Of a DNA stretch of 64,000 nt, positions 1-8,584 are shown piece after piece; within the stretch, counting starts at the first letter, position 1; each line of letters begins with the position of its first letter. The translations under genes and the position numbers were made by a program. This DNA comes from RDXT01 sp033765305 (lineage in GTDB: Bacteria; Bacteroidota; Bacteroidia; J057). The stretch lies in contig JANRID010000039.1 in the NCBI GenBank assembly GCA_033765305.1, forward strand, positions 1-64,000, read 5' to 3'. The notes below the pieces were generated by a model. The model ran no database searches, was not told the origin of the DNA, and worked only from the letters and a program-made list of their open reading frames with translations.

Positions 1-2
1 CA

Positions 3-137
3 CTGCTCAAACTGGTGTATCTCGTTCAGTTGAAAATCTCCCAAAAATGGTCCAAACCCATCCATAACTGGGGCATGGCCCTGAGCCAGATGAGTATCCA
101 TTTTGGAGACCGGATTAATCGCTATCTTCACATTTGA
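3..137 (+). pseudogene. C-terminal end of an IS transposase (cut by window edge)
   Basis: An open frame enters from the left edge and stops at TGA 135-137, giving 44 residues. The segment NWGMALSQMSIHFGDR resembles the extreme C-terminus of IS4-like transposases, which often carry a W-x-x-AL-x-Q-x-x-x-x-F-x-x-R pattern. The catalytic part lies outside the window, so it cannot be said whether the element is intact. The frame ends exactly where the 42-bp palindrome at 135-176 begins. The IS assignment rests on a short match from memory. Confidence 0.45.
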
Positions 138-176
138 GCTGGGCTTCCGGCCCCGCGGGGCCGGAAGCCCAGCTCA
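135..176. repeat. 42-bp perfect palindrome without loop
   Basis: The two 21-base halves are exact reverse complements around CCGCGG. It starts at the stop codon of the transposase tail, so it may act as that gene's terminator or be part of the element's end. It also lies within the upstream extension of the TonB-C-like frame. Confidence 0.8.
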
Positions 177-222
177 GCCCCTGACACAGTTCGTTGAACA
201 CTCCCTGCAAGTCCGCCATTTG

Positions 223-858
223 ATGTCGACTTTGGAAAAAGGCGGTTTGAGATACTCGCTCTTGCCTCATATTCAACAGGCAGAAGTCCCTGATTGCGGA
301 GCGATCCCAATCAATTTCCATGAGATTAGAGGGAAAATAGGATACCCGGAAGCGGCATTTCAACAAGGTATCCATGGAGTTGTATCCCTGAAGATCGCCT
401 TAAATGCTGAAGGTCAGTACGCGGATCATAAAATTATCAATCAGCCAGATCCTGCTTTAGTTAGTGCAGTAGAAGCTTATGTGCATGAAATGACATTTGC
501 GCAATTTTTTGAAACAAACATACTCCCTTATCCACCTAAATGTTGGATAAATCGCGAAATAAATGTATATTTTTTTCACCCGCAGTTCGATATGCCAGTT
601 ATGGCGGCAAATGAAGGCCGATATACGGTAGTTGGTATAGTCAATTCAGTTGATTATCAGGGTAGTGAGCCATATATTGGAGTTCAGCTTGTGACCCTTT
701 CGGGCAAAGTCGTGCCTGTATTTTGGGGTGGCAAAGGGTTGCGAATGGATTATGCCTCGCTCAAAGAAGGTGTAGTGCTAGGTGTGGCAGGCCGCTGGAC
801 CAACTTCGAAGGTGAACGGTTATTGGGTCCGACAAAAATAGATATTCTGAGGAAATGA
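223..858 (+). CDS. TonB C-terminal-domain-like protein, probably missing its original N-terminus
   Basis: Residues about 30-100 of the 211-residue product match the C-terminal domain of energy-transducer TonB proteins (pattern YPEAAFQQGIHGVV, then xxxVxxPDPALVSAVEAYV). A further 100 residues follow, rich in beta-strand-like alternation. No membrane anchor or signal peptide is present. The frame is open back to a TTG at 103, but that upstream part is translated from transposase-tail and palindrome sequence. The ATG at 223 is therefore the first plausible native start, and the true 5' end was probably lost when the insertion element arrived. Codon use is AT-richer than in genes beyond 12 kb. 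It could be a decayed remnant rather than an active transducer. Confidence 0.55.
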   Translation: MSTLEKGGLRYSLLPHIQQAEVPDCGAIPINFHEIRGKIGYPEAAFQQGIHGVVSLKIALNAEGQYADHKIINQPDPALVSAVEAYVHEMTFAQFFETNILPYPPKCWINREINVYFFHPQFDMPVMAANEGRYTVVGIVNSVDYQGSEPYIGVQLVTLSGKVVPVFWGGKGLRMDYASLKEGVVLGVAGRWTNFEGERLLGPTKIDILRK

Positions 859-900
859 AATTATTATTTCAAGGTTGTACGGATTTTATTATGTAATTAC

Positions 901-1119
901 ATGTCTGCCAAAAAACAACTCACCATCGAGACCTCCCGCAAGAAGTTCTACTTCTACGTGACGGAGTCTTCAGGAAAGTTCCGGGTCCAGCAGGTCGATT
1001 CCTTTGGCTGGATCAGCGATGACACCCACACCGTGGGGACGGCCCGCACCTTGCAGGACGCTATCGAGCTGGCGAAGTCCTGTGTGGAAGGCAGTGTACG
1101 GAATATTGACATACACTAA
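901..1119 (+). CDS. Small hypothetical protein (72 aa)
   Basis: ATG start and TAA stop with a GC-rich codon bias unlike the AT-rich flanks, which supports real coding. The product is small and basic at the N-terminus (MSAKKQLTIETSRKKFYFYV), soluble, with a predicted beta-rich first half and a helix near TLQDAIELAKS. No family is recognised. It stands alone between the TonB-C-like gene and a secreted protein gene. Confidence 0.55.
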   Translation: MSAKKQLTIETSRKKFYFYVTESSGKFRVQQVDSFGWISDDTHTVGTARTLQDAIELAKSCVEGSVRNIDIH

Positions 1120-1180
1120 ATAATGATAGTTGATTATGAATGGATTGGACTTTTATTCGTTTTAATATATGCTGTATCTT

Positions 1181-1549
1181 ATGAAAAAGACCTGTATTGT
1201 ATTGTCCCTTCTGATCTACGGACTGCTGACCGCGAGCTTTCGGCCGCTCATGCCGTCGGAATATGCAGCTTCTGAGATCGCTTCGGTCCGGATTTTTGAA
1301 ACGCTTGACTTTGCCGGATGCGGCCTGTCATCTACGGTGGGTTCAAACATGGTCATTGTAGTACCCGGAACAGAACCGGTACTTGTCAAGCTCCAAAAGA
1401 TCGAGAGAGATTTCTCATCTTCGGTTGAAAATGAAAAATTAATTAATGCGGAGCTGAACAAGCTTGCAGCTCAAGGTTTTCAGGTGGTGGCTTCCTCCGG
1501 GGGCAACGGCCCTTGTTTTGCCACGAGGACAATTATCCTGCAAAAGTAA
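1181..1549 (+). CDS. Secreted small protein, DUF4177-like C-terminus
   Basis: Starting at ATG 1181 gives MKKTCIVLSLLIYGLLTAS, a good signal peptide; an upstream in-frame ATG at 1169 would spoil it. The mature part has Cys residues in pairs (near CGLSS and GPCFA), and its end, LNKLAAQGFQVVAS followed by TIILQK, resembles the 'L-x-x-x-G-W-E-L-V' ending of DUF4177 proteins. Function is unknown. A T-tailed terminator follows at 1581-1610. An imperfect promoter box TATCTTAT overlaps the start codon, 19 bp after a TTTT. Confidence 0.55.
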   Translation: MKKTCIVLSLLIYGLLTASFRPLMPSEYAASEIASVRIFETLDFAGCGLSSTVGSNMVIVVPGTEPVLVKLQKIERDFSSSVENEKLINAELNKLAAQGFQVVASSGGNGPCFATRTIILQK

Positions 1550-1580
1550 AAAATATCCGAATTTCGTTATTTTCAAGTCT

Positions 1581-1610
1581 AAGCTGCTCAATATTGGAGC
1601 AGCTTTTTCT
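1581..1610 (+). terminator. Rho-independent terminator
   Basis: A 9-bp perfect stem (AAGCTGCTC with GAGCAGCTT) around a 7-nt loop is followed by a run of T. It lies 32 bp after the stop at 1549 and is the only classic T-tailed terminator noted in the window. Confidence 0.85.
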
Positions 1611-1750
1611 TGGTTTCATTGACGGGGAATATGAATACCCAGATCAAAAATATAGTTCGCATTTATTCTCACATTAGACTTGAATGCGAATTATTGTATT
1701 CCTCAACACTTTGATCCCTTCTTTATCATCATGAATCAAACGTATTGAAG

Positions 1751-3463
1751 ATGGGAAATAAACTTGCCCCCGTTTTCTTGATCATAATGGGAGCTTTCAA
1801 CCCCGCTTTTGGTCAGCTGCTCGGAACATCCGTGTCGGTCAACTCCAGTTTGGTAGATAATACATACTCCAGGAAAACAATAGCCTGTGTGTTTGGAAAA
1901 ACCTCGTCACTTTCAGGAGAATATGGGCAATTGCTTCAGGATGCGGCAAGCATTAATCTGGCCTCGATGCCTGATAGATTTGACAAACTAGTCCTGCCGA
2001 AGACTATTATAAAATCTGATGGGGGCAGTGATGCAACTGAAAGAATGATTGCCGAAGAGCGCCTCAGCAATCACATGTTGGCTCAGATTTGGTCTCGTAA
2101 TAGAGACGGTAGTTTTGGGTTCGATTACCTACGTGCGCGGTCGAGCTATAATGCAACCGAGTGGGATAAATTTATTGCTGGCGCCAGTTTCAAGGGCGAT
2201 CTGGTCGTGCTGGATCAAAGCGAGAAATTGGTTCAGGCTACCTATATAGTTGTGATTGAGCCCGGCAATATTAGAACTGCAGATCAATACTATGATAGCG
2301 AAGATGCAAAGAAGAAAGAGCGGGCAAAGCAGGGGGGTGAGGTATTTATACCAGGCAAGCGAACTGAAGAAGGTTTTGTATGCGATCTGAACGTTTCAGT
2401 CTTTAAATTAATCTTTGACGAGACAGTTCAAAATTATTTTTACGATAAGCTTTGGGTTGATAAATCGACAAACTCGGAAGAAAGAGCAAGAAGGATCCGA
2501 CTCTTTGATGATTATTTGTTTCCGGTAGAATATGTGATTAGCCAGACGCAGTCGAATGTAAAATACTTAATTGAAAAATCGTCGAATGGGCAAATAAGGC
2601 AGCCCAAGGAGCTTTTCTCAGGCCTGCTGAATAAATGTGTAGAATCATCGTATGATAAGCTTGAAGCGTTTTTCCCTCTTTCCCAGGCTATCTCGAAAGT
2701 AGAACCTATAACAGCTCAGCTAGGCCGAAAAGAAGGGGTAGGTGTTGGCCAAAGATTTCATGTGTATGAGTTTGTTGGTTCTCCGGGCAGCAAGGTGATA
2801 AAAAAGAAATTAGTTGGAGTATTAAAGTCAACCGGAATCCGTCCCAGTTTAAGCGCCCTCCAGAAAGGCGAACGGCCCACGATTTTCGTTCAGACCTATG
2901 GAAGAAAGCTTGATGTCGGTATGCAAGTGGTGGAAAGGAAGGAAGTGGGTATCGGTTTTTCAGCCTTGACAGGCACAGGTGGTGTAAGCGGGCTGTTTTT
3001 TAGGGCCGACATCAATGTCAGCACAGCATTAGGCCGAAGCGTCAATCTTGGCAATGGATTACGAGTTGGCCTGGGCCTAGGGTTTCATTCGCCTGCCGAC
3101 CAGGACGACTATCAGCGCTTTGTCAACTTTCCGGGGCCATATACTTTTACCAGAATACAGTTCGACTTATTCAAAGATTTTTACGTTGCTCCGCAGGTGG
3201 TTTTACAAGCGGGGTTAGGGTTAGGCAAGACGGATGCTGAGGATCGTGTGACAAACCCTGATGAATCTTATCAGGTGGCAAGTATGATTCATTGCAGTCC
3301 TATGTTCGGATTTGGATTGTCTGTCCACCATTCGATTCGGTTTTTGGTATTGGGGAGCTATATGTTACCACTAATGGTCTCCGATAACGATGACTGGGGC
3401 CGCTTATTCCCAGGCCGGATCGGACCCGCAGTTCAAGTTGGTTTACACTTTGATGTATTGTGA
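1751..3463 (+). CDS. Exported protein with C-terminal barrel-like region, first gene of the DUF6175 cluster
   Basis: About 570 residues. ATG 1751 gives a signal peptide (MGNKLAPVFLIIMGAFNPAFG/Q); an in-frame TTG at 1745 is less likely. Residues 30-330 form a soluble, mixed domain of no recognised family. The last 170 residues alternate hydrophobic and glycine-rich strands (GNGLRVGLGLGFH, VVLQAGLGLGK, FGFGLSVHHSIRFLVLGSYM) and end in a hydrophobic residue, as in outer-membrane beta-barrels. It heads a tight same-strand cluster (1751-7245) of five exported proteins, so it is likely the membrane-embedded partner of the group. AT-rich codon use distinguishes the cluster from the rest of the window. 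Exact function unknown. Confidence 0.7.
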   Translation: MGNKLAPVFLIIMGAFNPAFGQLLGTSVSVNSSLVDNTYSRKTIACVFGKTSSLSGEYGQLLQDAASINLASMPDRFDKLVLPKTIIKSDGGSDATERMIAEERLSNHMLAQIWSRNRDGSFGFDYLRARSSYNATEWDKFIAGASFKGDLVVLDQSEKLVQATYIVVIEPGNIRTADQYYDSEDAKKKERAKQGGEVFIPGKRTEEGFVCDLNVSVFKLIFDETVQNYFYDKLWVDKSTNSEERARRIRLFDDYLFPVEYVISQTQSNVKYLIEKSSNGQIRQPKELFSGLLNKCVESSYDKLEAFFPLSQAISKVEPITAQLGRKEGVGVGQRFHVYEFVGSPGSKVIKKKLVGVLKSTGIRPSLSALQKGERPTIFVQTYGRKLDVGMQVVERKEVGIGFSALTGTGGVSGLFFRADINVSTALGRSVNLGNGLRVGLGLGFHSPADQDDYQRFVNFPGPYTFTRIQFDLFKDFYVAPQVVLQAGLGLGKTDAEDRVTNPDESYQVASMIHCSPMFGFGLSVHHSIRFLVLGSYMLPLMVSDNDDWGRLFPGRIGPAVQVGLHFDVL

Positions 3464-3480
3464 CTCTCAATCCCAGTGAT

Positions 3481-3981
3481 ATGAGCTTTATGAAACTTAT
3501 CCTTGTTGCTATGTTTCTTTTTTCTGTTTCGCTGGCTATAGGCCAGCGGAAAATGGACATTGATTATGAGCAGTATGAAGCCGAATGTATGGGGGTCGGC
3601 AATGAAGGAACGCAGCTTATCAAAGTCTGGAGTTATGCCTTAAATGCGAATGAGGCAATCCAAAGGGCAAAGAAAAACGCAGTTCATGCTGCGCTTTTCA
3701 GGGGCTTTCCAGCTGGGCAGGCCGGGTGTGCTACACTTCCGCTTATTCAGGACTCCGAAGCCGCAGCAAAGCATAAAAATTTTTTTGACGAATTTTTCAC
3801 GGCTGAAGGCTCATATTTGCGGTATGTCTCCATGAGTGGCGACGGGGCCATCCTTCCTCAGGACCGGATCAAGGTTGGAAGAAAGTACAAGATAGGTGTG
3901 GTAGTGGTTGTGGCTCACGGTGAATTGAGGCGGGAGCTTGAGCGCGAAAAAATAATCAGAGGCCTTTCAACGGGGTTTTAA
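3481..3981 (+). CDS. Exported LPP20-like protein in DUF6175 cluster
   Basis: 166 residues. The frame is open to a GTG at 3460 overlapping the previous stop, but ATG 3481 (or 3490, MKLILVAMFLFSVSLAIG/Q) gives a clean signal peptide. The core, EAECMGVGNEGTQLIKVWSYA followed by ANEAIQRAKKNAVHAALFRG, is a pattern I associate with Bacteroidota proteins encoded beside DUF6175; the 'ALxxAxxNAxxA' helix resembles LPP20-type lipoprotein domains. There is no lipobox Cys. It lies 9 bp upstream of the DUF6175 gene and is probably co-transcribed. Periplasmic or outer-surface location is inferred. Confidence 0.65.
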   Translation: MSFMKLILVAMFLFSVSLAIGQRKMDIDYEQYEAECMGVGNEGTQLIKVWSYALNANEAIQRAKKNAVHAALFRGFPAGQAGCATLPLIQDSEAAAKHKNFFDEFFTAEGSYLRYVSMSGDGAILPQDRIKVGRKYKIGVVVVVAHGELRRELEREKIIRGLSTGF

Positions 3982-3990
3982 GCTATTATT

Positions 3991-4977
3991 ATGAATATTA
4001 TGAAACGTGTTATTTGTGTAGCTCTTATTCTGCTTGGCGCGATAGCTTTTCCAGCCGACGTTTTCTCGCAGGCTCGGAAACCTAAACTCATGATTGTTCC
4101 AAGCGATATTTATTGCGCCAGAAAAGGATTTACCCAAACGTTTGAAGTTAACGGACAAAAACGTGTTGTGGGGGACTATCAGCGGCTTCTGCAGAATGAT
4201 GCAGATGCAAGGCTGGTTATTTCAAAAATAAACAACATGTTTATTGATCGCGGATTTCCGCTTGGGGATCTGGAAGCAAGTTTGAAAGGGATTGAGTCGG
4301 ATGCGGCTATGATTTCGGTCATAACCGACGAACCTTCAGGTTCGGGTATCAAGGAAAGCCCGCTTGACAGACTTAAGTCTACGGTAAAACCAGACATTGT
4401 ATTAGATCTTGACTTTGAATTGAAGCAGCAGGGACCCAAAAAATATGTGGTTTTTAATTTGAAGGGTATTGATGCATACTCAGATAAGAATATCGCAGGA
4501 GCCAGTGGAGCCGGTGCACCATCGTTTTCCCCGACTGTCGAAGTTTTGCTGGAGGAGGCGGTTGTGTCTCATATGAACGATTTCACCCGCAGGCTTCAGT
4601 CTCATTTCGATGAAATGTTTACCCTTGGGCGTGAAGTTAAATTTCGGGTTCAGGTATGGAATGACTCCCCGATTAATTTGGACGAAGAGTTTGCCTATAA
4701 AGGTGATACGGGGTATCTGCTCAGTGAAATTATAGAGTTTTGGTTTACGGATAATACGGTTGAAGGCAGGTTTACCATATCAGACGGTACTTCCAACTTT
4801 ATGATTATCGACCAGGTGCGGATTCCATTGTTTGACAAAAGTGAAAGGCCAATGGATGCAACTAATTTTGCGAATAGTCTTCGAAGGTTTCTTTCTGCGC
4901 CTCCTTACAATGTTCAAGTGAAGGTTCAGCGGATGGGGCTAGGAGAGGCATGGGTAATTATTCAAGGGAATAAATAA
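3991..4977 (+). CDS. DUF6175 family exported protein
   Basis: 328 residues with an N-terminal signal peptide (ATG 3991; ATG 4000 also possible). The sequence follows the DUF6175 pattern closely from memory: KLMIVPSDIYC near the mature N-terminus, DRGFPLGDLEASLKGIE, ESPLDRLKSTVKPDIVLDL, GASGAGAPS, HFDEMFTLGREVKFRVQVW, and IPLFDKSERPMDATNFANSLRRFL near the end. The family is widespread in Bacteroidota without a defined biochemical role. It is the central member of the five-gene cluster. The recognition is from conserved blocks, not a database search. Confidence 0.75.
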   Translation: MNIMKRVICVALILLGAIAFPADVFSQARKPKLMIVPSDIYCARKGFTQTFEVNGQKRVVGDYQRLLQNDADARLVISKINNMFIDRGFPLGDLEASLKGIESDAAMISVITDEPSGSGIKESPLDRLKSTVKPDIVLDLDFELKQQGPKKYVVFNLKGIDAYSDKNIAGASGAGAPSFSPTVEVLLEEAVVSHMNDFTRRLQSHFDEMFTLGREVKFRVQVWNDSPINLDEEFAYKGDTGYLLSEIIEFWFTDNTVEGRFTISDGTSNFMIIDQVRIPLFDKSERPMDATNFANSLRRFLSAPPYNVQVKVQRMGLGEAWVIIQGNK

Positions 4978-4987
4978 TGTTCTTGTT

Positions 4988-5965
4988 ATGAAAAATATCC
5001 TATGTATAGTCCTCCTGGTTTTGGCTCTCGGTGCGCAGACAGCTGTATATGCACAGAACAACTTGGGATCTACGGACGATATGGGCCGGATTTCCCTTGC
5101 GCCGGTTGTACCTGAAAGTGAAACTCCCTTGCCGCCTCAGGTCAGGGAAGCCTTAACGAACAAGCTCCGGCTTTTTGCCACTTCCAATGGGCTGGGTGGG
5201 GTAAATCCTCGAAGCCGGTTTGTCATTGCGGGCAATCTGTATGTAACGGAGAAGAATATAGTGCCATCTATACCGGCCCAAGTCAGCATCAAGGCTGATA
5301 TGGTCTTTCATATAGCAGATCAGGAAACCCAAAATATCTTCGCATCAACTACTGTTTCGGGCATCGGCGTCGGCGGAAGCGATTTTCAGGCTTATCAGCA
5401 AATCATTAATTCCGTCAATCCCACAAGTCCGGGTATTTCAGCCTGGGTTGAAAAGGGAAAGAAAGGAATCATCGAGTATTACAATGCTCAGTGCGATTTT
5501 ATTATTGCAAGGGCGAAAAATTTTGCCGTCCAGCAAGAGTATGATGCTGCGCTGTATGTGCTGACCTCTGTTCCTGAAGTTTGTAAAGATTGTTACATGC
5601 AAGCTTCAGCTGAAATAGGCCCCATCTTTCAAAAGAAAATCGATTTACTATGTGCGTCTAATCTTGCCAAAGCGAAGGCTGCATGGGCTTCAAATCCCAA
5701 TCAAAACGGAGCAAATGCGGCCGCAGGATTCTTGGCAAATATTTTTCCTGGTGCAGCTTGCTACATAGAGGCTCAAGCGTTGGTCGAATCCATTTCAAGG
5801 AAGATGATTTCGGATGAGAACAGGGAATGGCAGTTCGTCCTAAGACAATGGGATGATAAGGTCAGCCTTGAAAGCCAGCGGATTGAAGCTGCAAGAGCGA
5901 TCGGCGTTGCTTACGGTAGCAATCAGCCCGAGCGCATTTCTACGACCTATATTTGGCTCAGATAA
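4988..5965 (+). CDS. Exported hypothetical protein in DUF6175 cluster
   Basis: 325 residues with a strong signal peptide (MKNILCIVLLVLALGAQTA, cleavage after YAQ). The first half (RFVIAGNLYVTEKNIVPSIP, ADMVFHIADQETQNIFASTTV, GVGGSDFQAYQQII) looks like a beta-sandwich shared with partner proteins of Bacteroidota DUF6175 clusters. The second half is helical with paired Cys (VCKDC) and repeats that suggest TPR-like packing (AKNFAVQQEYDAALYVL). It starts 10 bp after the DUF6175 gene, implying one operon. Function unknown. Confidence 0.65.
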   Translation: MKNILCIVLLVLALGAQTAVYAQNNLGSTDDMGRISLAPVVPESETPLPPQVREALTNKLRLFATSNGLGGVNPRSRFVIAGNLYVTEKNIVPSIPAQVSIKADMVFHIADQETQNIFASTTVSGIGVGGSDFQAYQQIINSVNPTSPGISAWVEKGKKGIIEYYNAQCDFIIARAKNFAVQQEYDAALYVLTSVPEVCKDCYMQASAEIGPIFQKKIDLLCASNLAKAKAAWASNPNQNGANAAAGFLANIFPGAACYIEAQALVESISRKMISDENREWQFVLRQWDDKVSLESQRIEAARAIGVAYGSNQPERISTTYIWLR

Positions 5966-5976
5966 AAACAAATGCT

Positions 5977-7245
5977 ATGAACAAGATATTCATCTCCCTT
6001 CAGCCTTATTTTTCGATTGCCCTGTTTTGGGCTCTTGGTGTGTTCTCGCCACTCGCCTGTTTTTCCCAGTTCGGAAAGGCTGGAAGTGCTGAAGATGCCT
6101 ACAAAGACAAAAAGTATGCGGAGGCTTCTAAGCTGGCCGCAGAGGCGCTGGTTGAAAAATCAACGAATAAAAAAGCACAGGAGGTGCTGATTATGGCGTA
6201 TCCGGCAGCAGTGGAAGACGCAAGAACCTACGCTGTGCAATATGATAACATTTCTCTTGATCCAAGTAATGTGGGTATTGAGAGTTGTCAAAAAATAATA
6301 GCAAAGTATAAAGATGTGCAGGATATACAGACATTGGTTAAGTCTGTTTTACCTATTCAGGATAAAAAAACAGGGGATTTAATTACCATCGAGTTGGTGG
6401 ATTTTTCGGGGGAAATAGCCGCGATTAATGCGCGTATGGAGGAAATCCGGCAGATAGCCGCAGATAATGCCTATGAATCTGGGTTGAGGCACTTGGCGGG
6501 GGGCAGTAAAGAATCTGCAAAGGCAGCTGCAAAAGCGTTTAAAGAATGTGCCAGCTATATTTCCAGCTACAAAGACGCCAGCTCAAAATACCAGGAAGCG
6601 CGGGCTCTGGCTATGAAGACGCTTGTTATTGATGCAGAAGCATCTGCAAACCTCGTAGGAGGCTTCAATTCAGGTTTACTGAAAGATAAGCTGATATTTC
6701 TTCTTGAGCAGGGTCTTGTTTCCGATCAGAAGGTATCTGAATTTACAAAAGTAGTTTCAGGCAGATCTTCCCAGGGGCAGAATACAGATCTTGTTATGAA
6801 GGTTGTAATTTTGGATGTGAGTTTGGGAACCCCTCAAACCTCCGCACAGAAGCGGACAGAGACAAAAAATATAAAGGTAGGAGAAGAGCAATACGTTGAT
6901 AATGGAAAAACCCGGACCAGAAATGTTTTTTCGGATGTATCCGCTGAGGTTACCGAATTTACCCGTATCATAGAATCGAGCGTCACAATTGGGGCTCAGC
7001 TGGTGAATAATTCTACTGGAGAGATCATGTCTATGTCCCAATCTTCTTATTCTGGAAATTTCATTCAGCAAGATGTTTGGGCTTCGTTTATCGGCGATCA
7101 GCGGGCTGTGAGTACTCGATCTTCTTCATTGGTTAGCGCAGCAAGCCGGGTGCCGCCCATCCCGCCCAGTCAGGATCAGCTCAACACTGCGCTTGAATAT
7201 GCTGTAAAAAATCTGATTACAGAACTCGGGCGAGTACTTAATTGA
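5977..7245 (+). CDS. Exported CsgG/LpoB-like protein with TPR-like N-terminus, last gene of DUF6175 cluster
   Basis: 422 residues from ATG 5977 (MNKIFIS...); an upstream in-frame ATG at 5953 overlaps the preceding gene and adds no signal peptide. After the signal segment, residues 35-210 contain helical repeat-like stretches (AEDAYKDKKYAEASKLAAEAL, AAKAFKECASYISSYKDASS). The C-terminal part (VMKVVILDVSLGTPQTSAQ, AEVTEFTRIIESSVTIGAQLVNNSTGEIM, LNTALEYAVKNLITELG) resembles the CsgG/LpoB-type periplasmic fold, where conserved strands end in 'D..TGEI'. This suggests an outer-membrane-associated assembly with its neighbours. The family call is an inference. The 294 bases after it hold no gene that I can support. 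Confidence 0.6.
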   Translation: MNKIFISLQPYFSIALFWALGVFSPLACFSQFGKAGSAEDAYKDKKYAEASKLAAEALVEKSTNKKAQEVLIMAYPAAVEDARTYAVQYDNISLDPSNVGIESCQKIIAKYKDVQDIQTLVKSVLPIQDKKTGDLITIELVDFSGEIAAINARMEEIRQIAADNAYESGLRHLAGGSKESAKAAAKAFKECASYISSYKDASSKYQEARALAMKTLVIDAEASANLVGGFNSGLLKDKLIFLLEQGLVSDQKVSEFTKVVSGRSSQGQNTDLVMKVVILDVSLGTPQTSAQKRTETKNIKVGEEQYVDNGKTRTRNVFSDVSAEVTEFTRIIESSVTIGAQLVNNSTGEIMSMSQSSYSGNFIQQDVWASFIGDQRAVSTRSSSLVSAASRVPPIPPSQDQLNTALEYAVKNLITELGRVLN

Positions 7246-7539
7246 GGTTGGATTCCCTTGCGCAAGTGCGCATCAATCCTGCAAACGGTGTTCGGCAGCG
7301 GCGGGATATACTGGGAGGCTGGGTGGGCTGCCCTGTGTAGCAATAGCGGCGGCGGGATGCTTCGGGGAAAGCGCGAAGTTCGCAATTGGGGCATAATCTT
7401 TCTCAGGGCCGAACACCCTGCCCCCGTATTCTGAGAAACGCGTAGGTTGATTACGGTTGCAGGCAGTAACCCGCTGATTGAAACGGCTTTCAGCTGGAAG
7501 CTGGTGTTGTCCTTTATCTCATCTAATCCCCTCAAGCCA

Positions 7540-8580
7540 ATGAACAAGCTCATAATCATGCTGCTCGCCCTGCTGCCCTGCGCACTGCTGGCGCAGCCGA
7601 AACGGATTACTGTCAGGCAGGCAGGCATGTCGTATTATTATACCACAGTAGATTCTGCATATTTCTATGCTCAGAGCGGCGATACCCTGATATTTCCGGG
7701 CGGTGATTTCCCGGTTCCCCCGGGGAACAACGGATGGCTGATCAATCGCAGATTACACATCCTGGGAGCGGGGTATAGGCCTGATTCTTCAGCGGGCACC
7801 GGGGCCACGCGAATCATAGGCCTTGTCACACTTGGAAATGCAGCCGATGGCGGCTCTGTGCATGGGATTCATTTTATGCAGAATATGAACTTTCAGGATA
7901 CCTTGAGCAACTATCTGATCAACCGGTGTGCGATTACGGAGTGGGTAGAGCTTTCACCTAATTCACATCATATTACCTTCAGGGAATCAATGATTTTTAA
8001 GGCTTCTAATAATTATCATTGCTTCTATGGTGAAAACGCTTCGCATGTTACTTTTTTTAACTGCATTTTTTATAATGGAATGCAAGAGGTTGGACAAGGA
8101 TCAGTTTTTGAAAATTGTATTTTCCATGTTTCAAGTATTACAACTTGTAACTATGCATCGTTTAAAAATTGTATTTTTATTAATAACTATGGGATTGGGA
8201 ATTATAGTGGCTATAACACATATGTCAACTGCATTTTCCCGAACGCTCCAAACATATCGGGAACAAACTCGACATTTAACTGCATCAACAATGCAAACAT
8301 GGCAAACATGTTTTTCAACATATCCAATGCCAATATTATCTCGAATAATTACCGCCTGAAGCCCAATACGCCCGGCGGGCCCGGAGGGCCTGCATACACC
8401 AATCCTGCGATCGGCGCCGGTATCAATGGGACAGACTGCGGGGTGTATGGCGGGGCCTTTCCGCTGAAGCCCAATGCCCACCCCATTCACCCCCGGATCA
8501 AATCCCTGATCGTAGCCCCCGCCACCGATGCCAACGGTAATCTTAATGTTCAGGTCAAGGTAGAGGCCCAGAACAACTGA
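7540..8580 (+). CDS. Secreted right-handed beta-helix protein
   Basis: 346 residues. The frame is open upstream to 7447, but ATG 7540 gives MNKLIIMLLALLPCALLAQ, a typical signal peptide. The body is a series of short repeats with 'NCIF' ladders (FFNCIFYNG, FENCIFHV, FKNCIFINN, YVNCIFPN), the signature of a parallel beta-helix of the pectin-lyase/NosD type. No catalytic set is obvious, so it may be a surface adhesin or a carbohydrate-binding shaft. There is no T9SS tail. It ends 4 bp before the lipase gene and is almost certainly co-transcribed with it. Composition is AT-rich in the central helix region and GC-rich at both ends. Confidence 0.75.
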   Translation: MNKLIIMLLALLPCALLAQPKRITVRQAGMSYYYTTVDSAYFYAQSGDTLIFPGGDFPVPPGNNGWLINRRLHILGAGYRPDSSAGTGATRIIGLVTLGNAADGGSVHGIHFMQNMNFQDTLSNYLINRCAITEWVELSPNSHHITFRESMIFKASNNYHCFYGENASHVTFFNCIFYNGMQEVGQGSVFENCIFHVSSITTCNYASFKNCIFINNYGIGNYSGYNTYVNCIFPNAPNISGTNSTFNCINNANMANMFFNISNANIISNNYRLKPNTPGGPGGPAYTNPAIGAGINGTDCGVYGGAFPLKPNAHPIHPRIKSLIVAPATDANGNLNVQVKVEAQNN

Positions 8581-8584
8581 TCCT

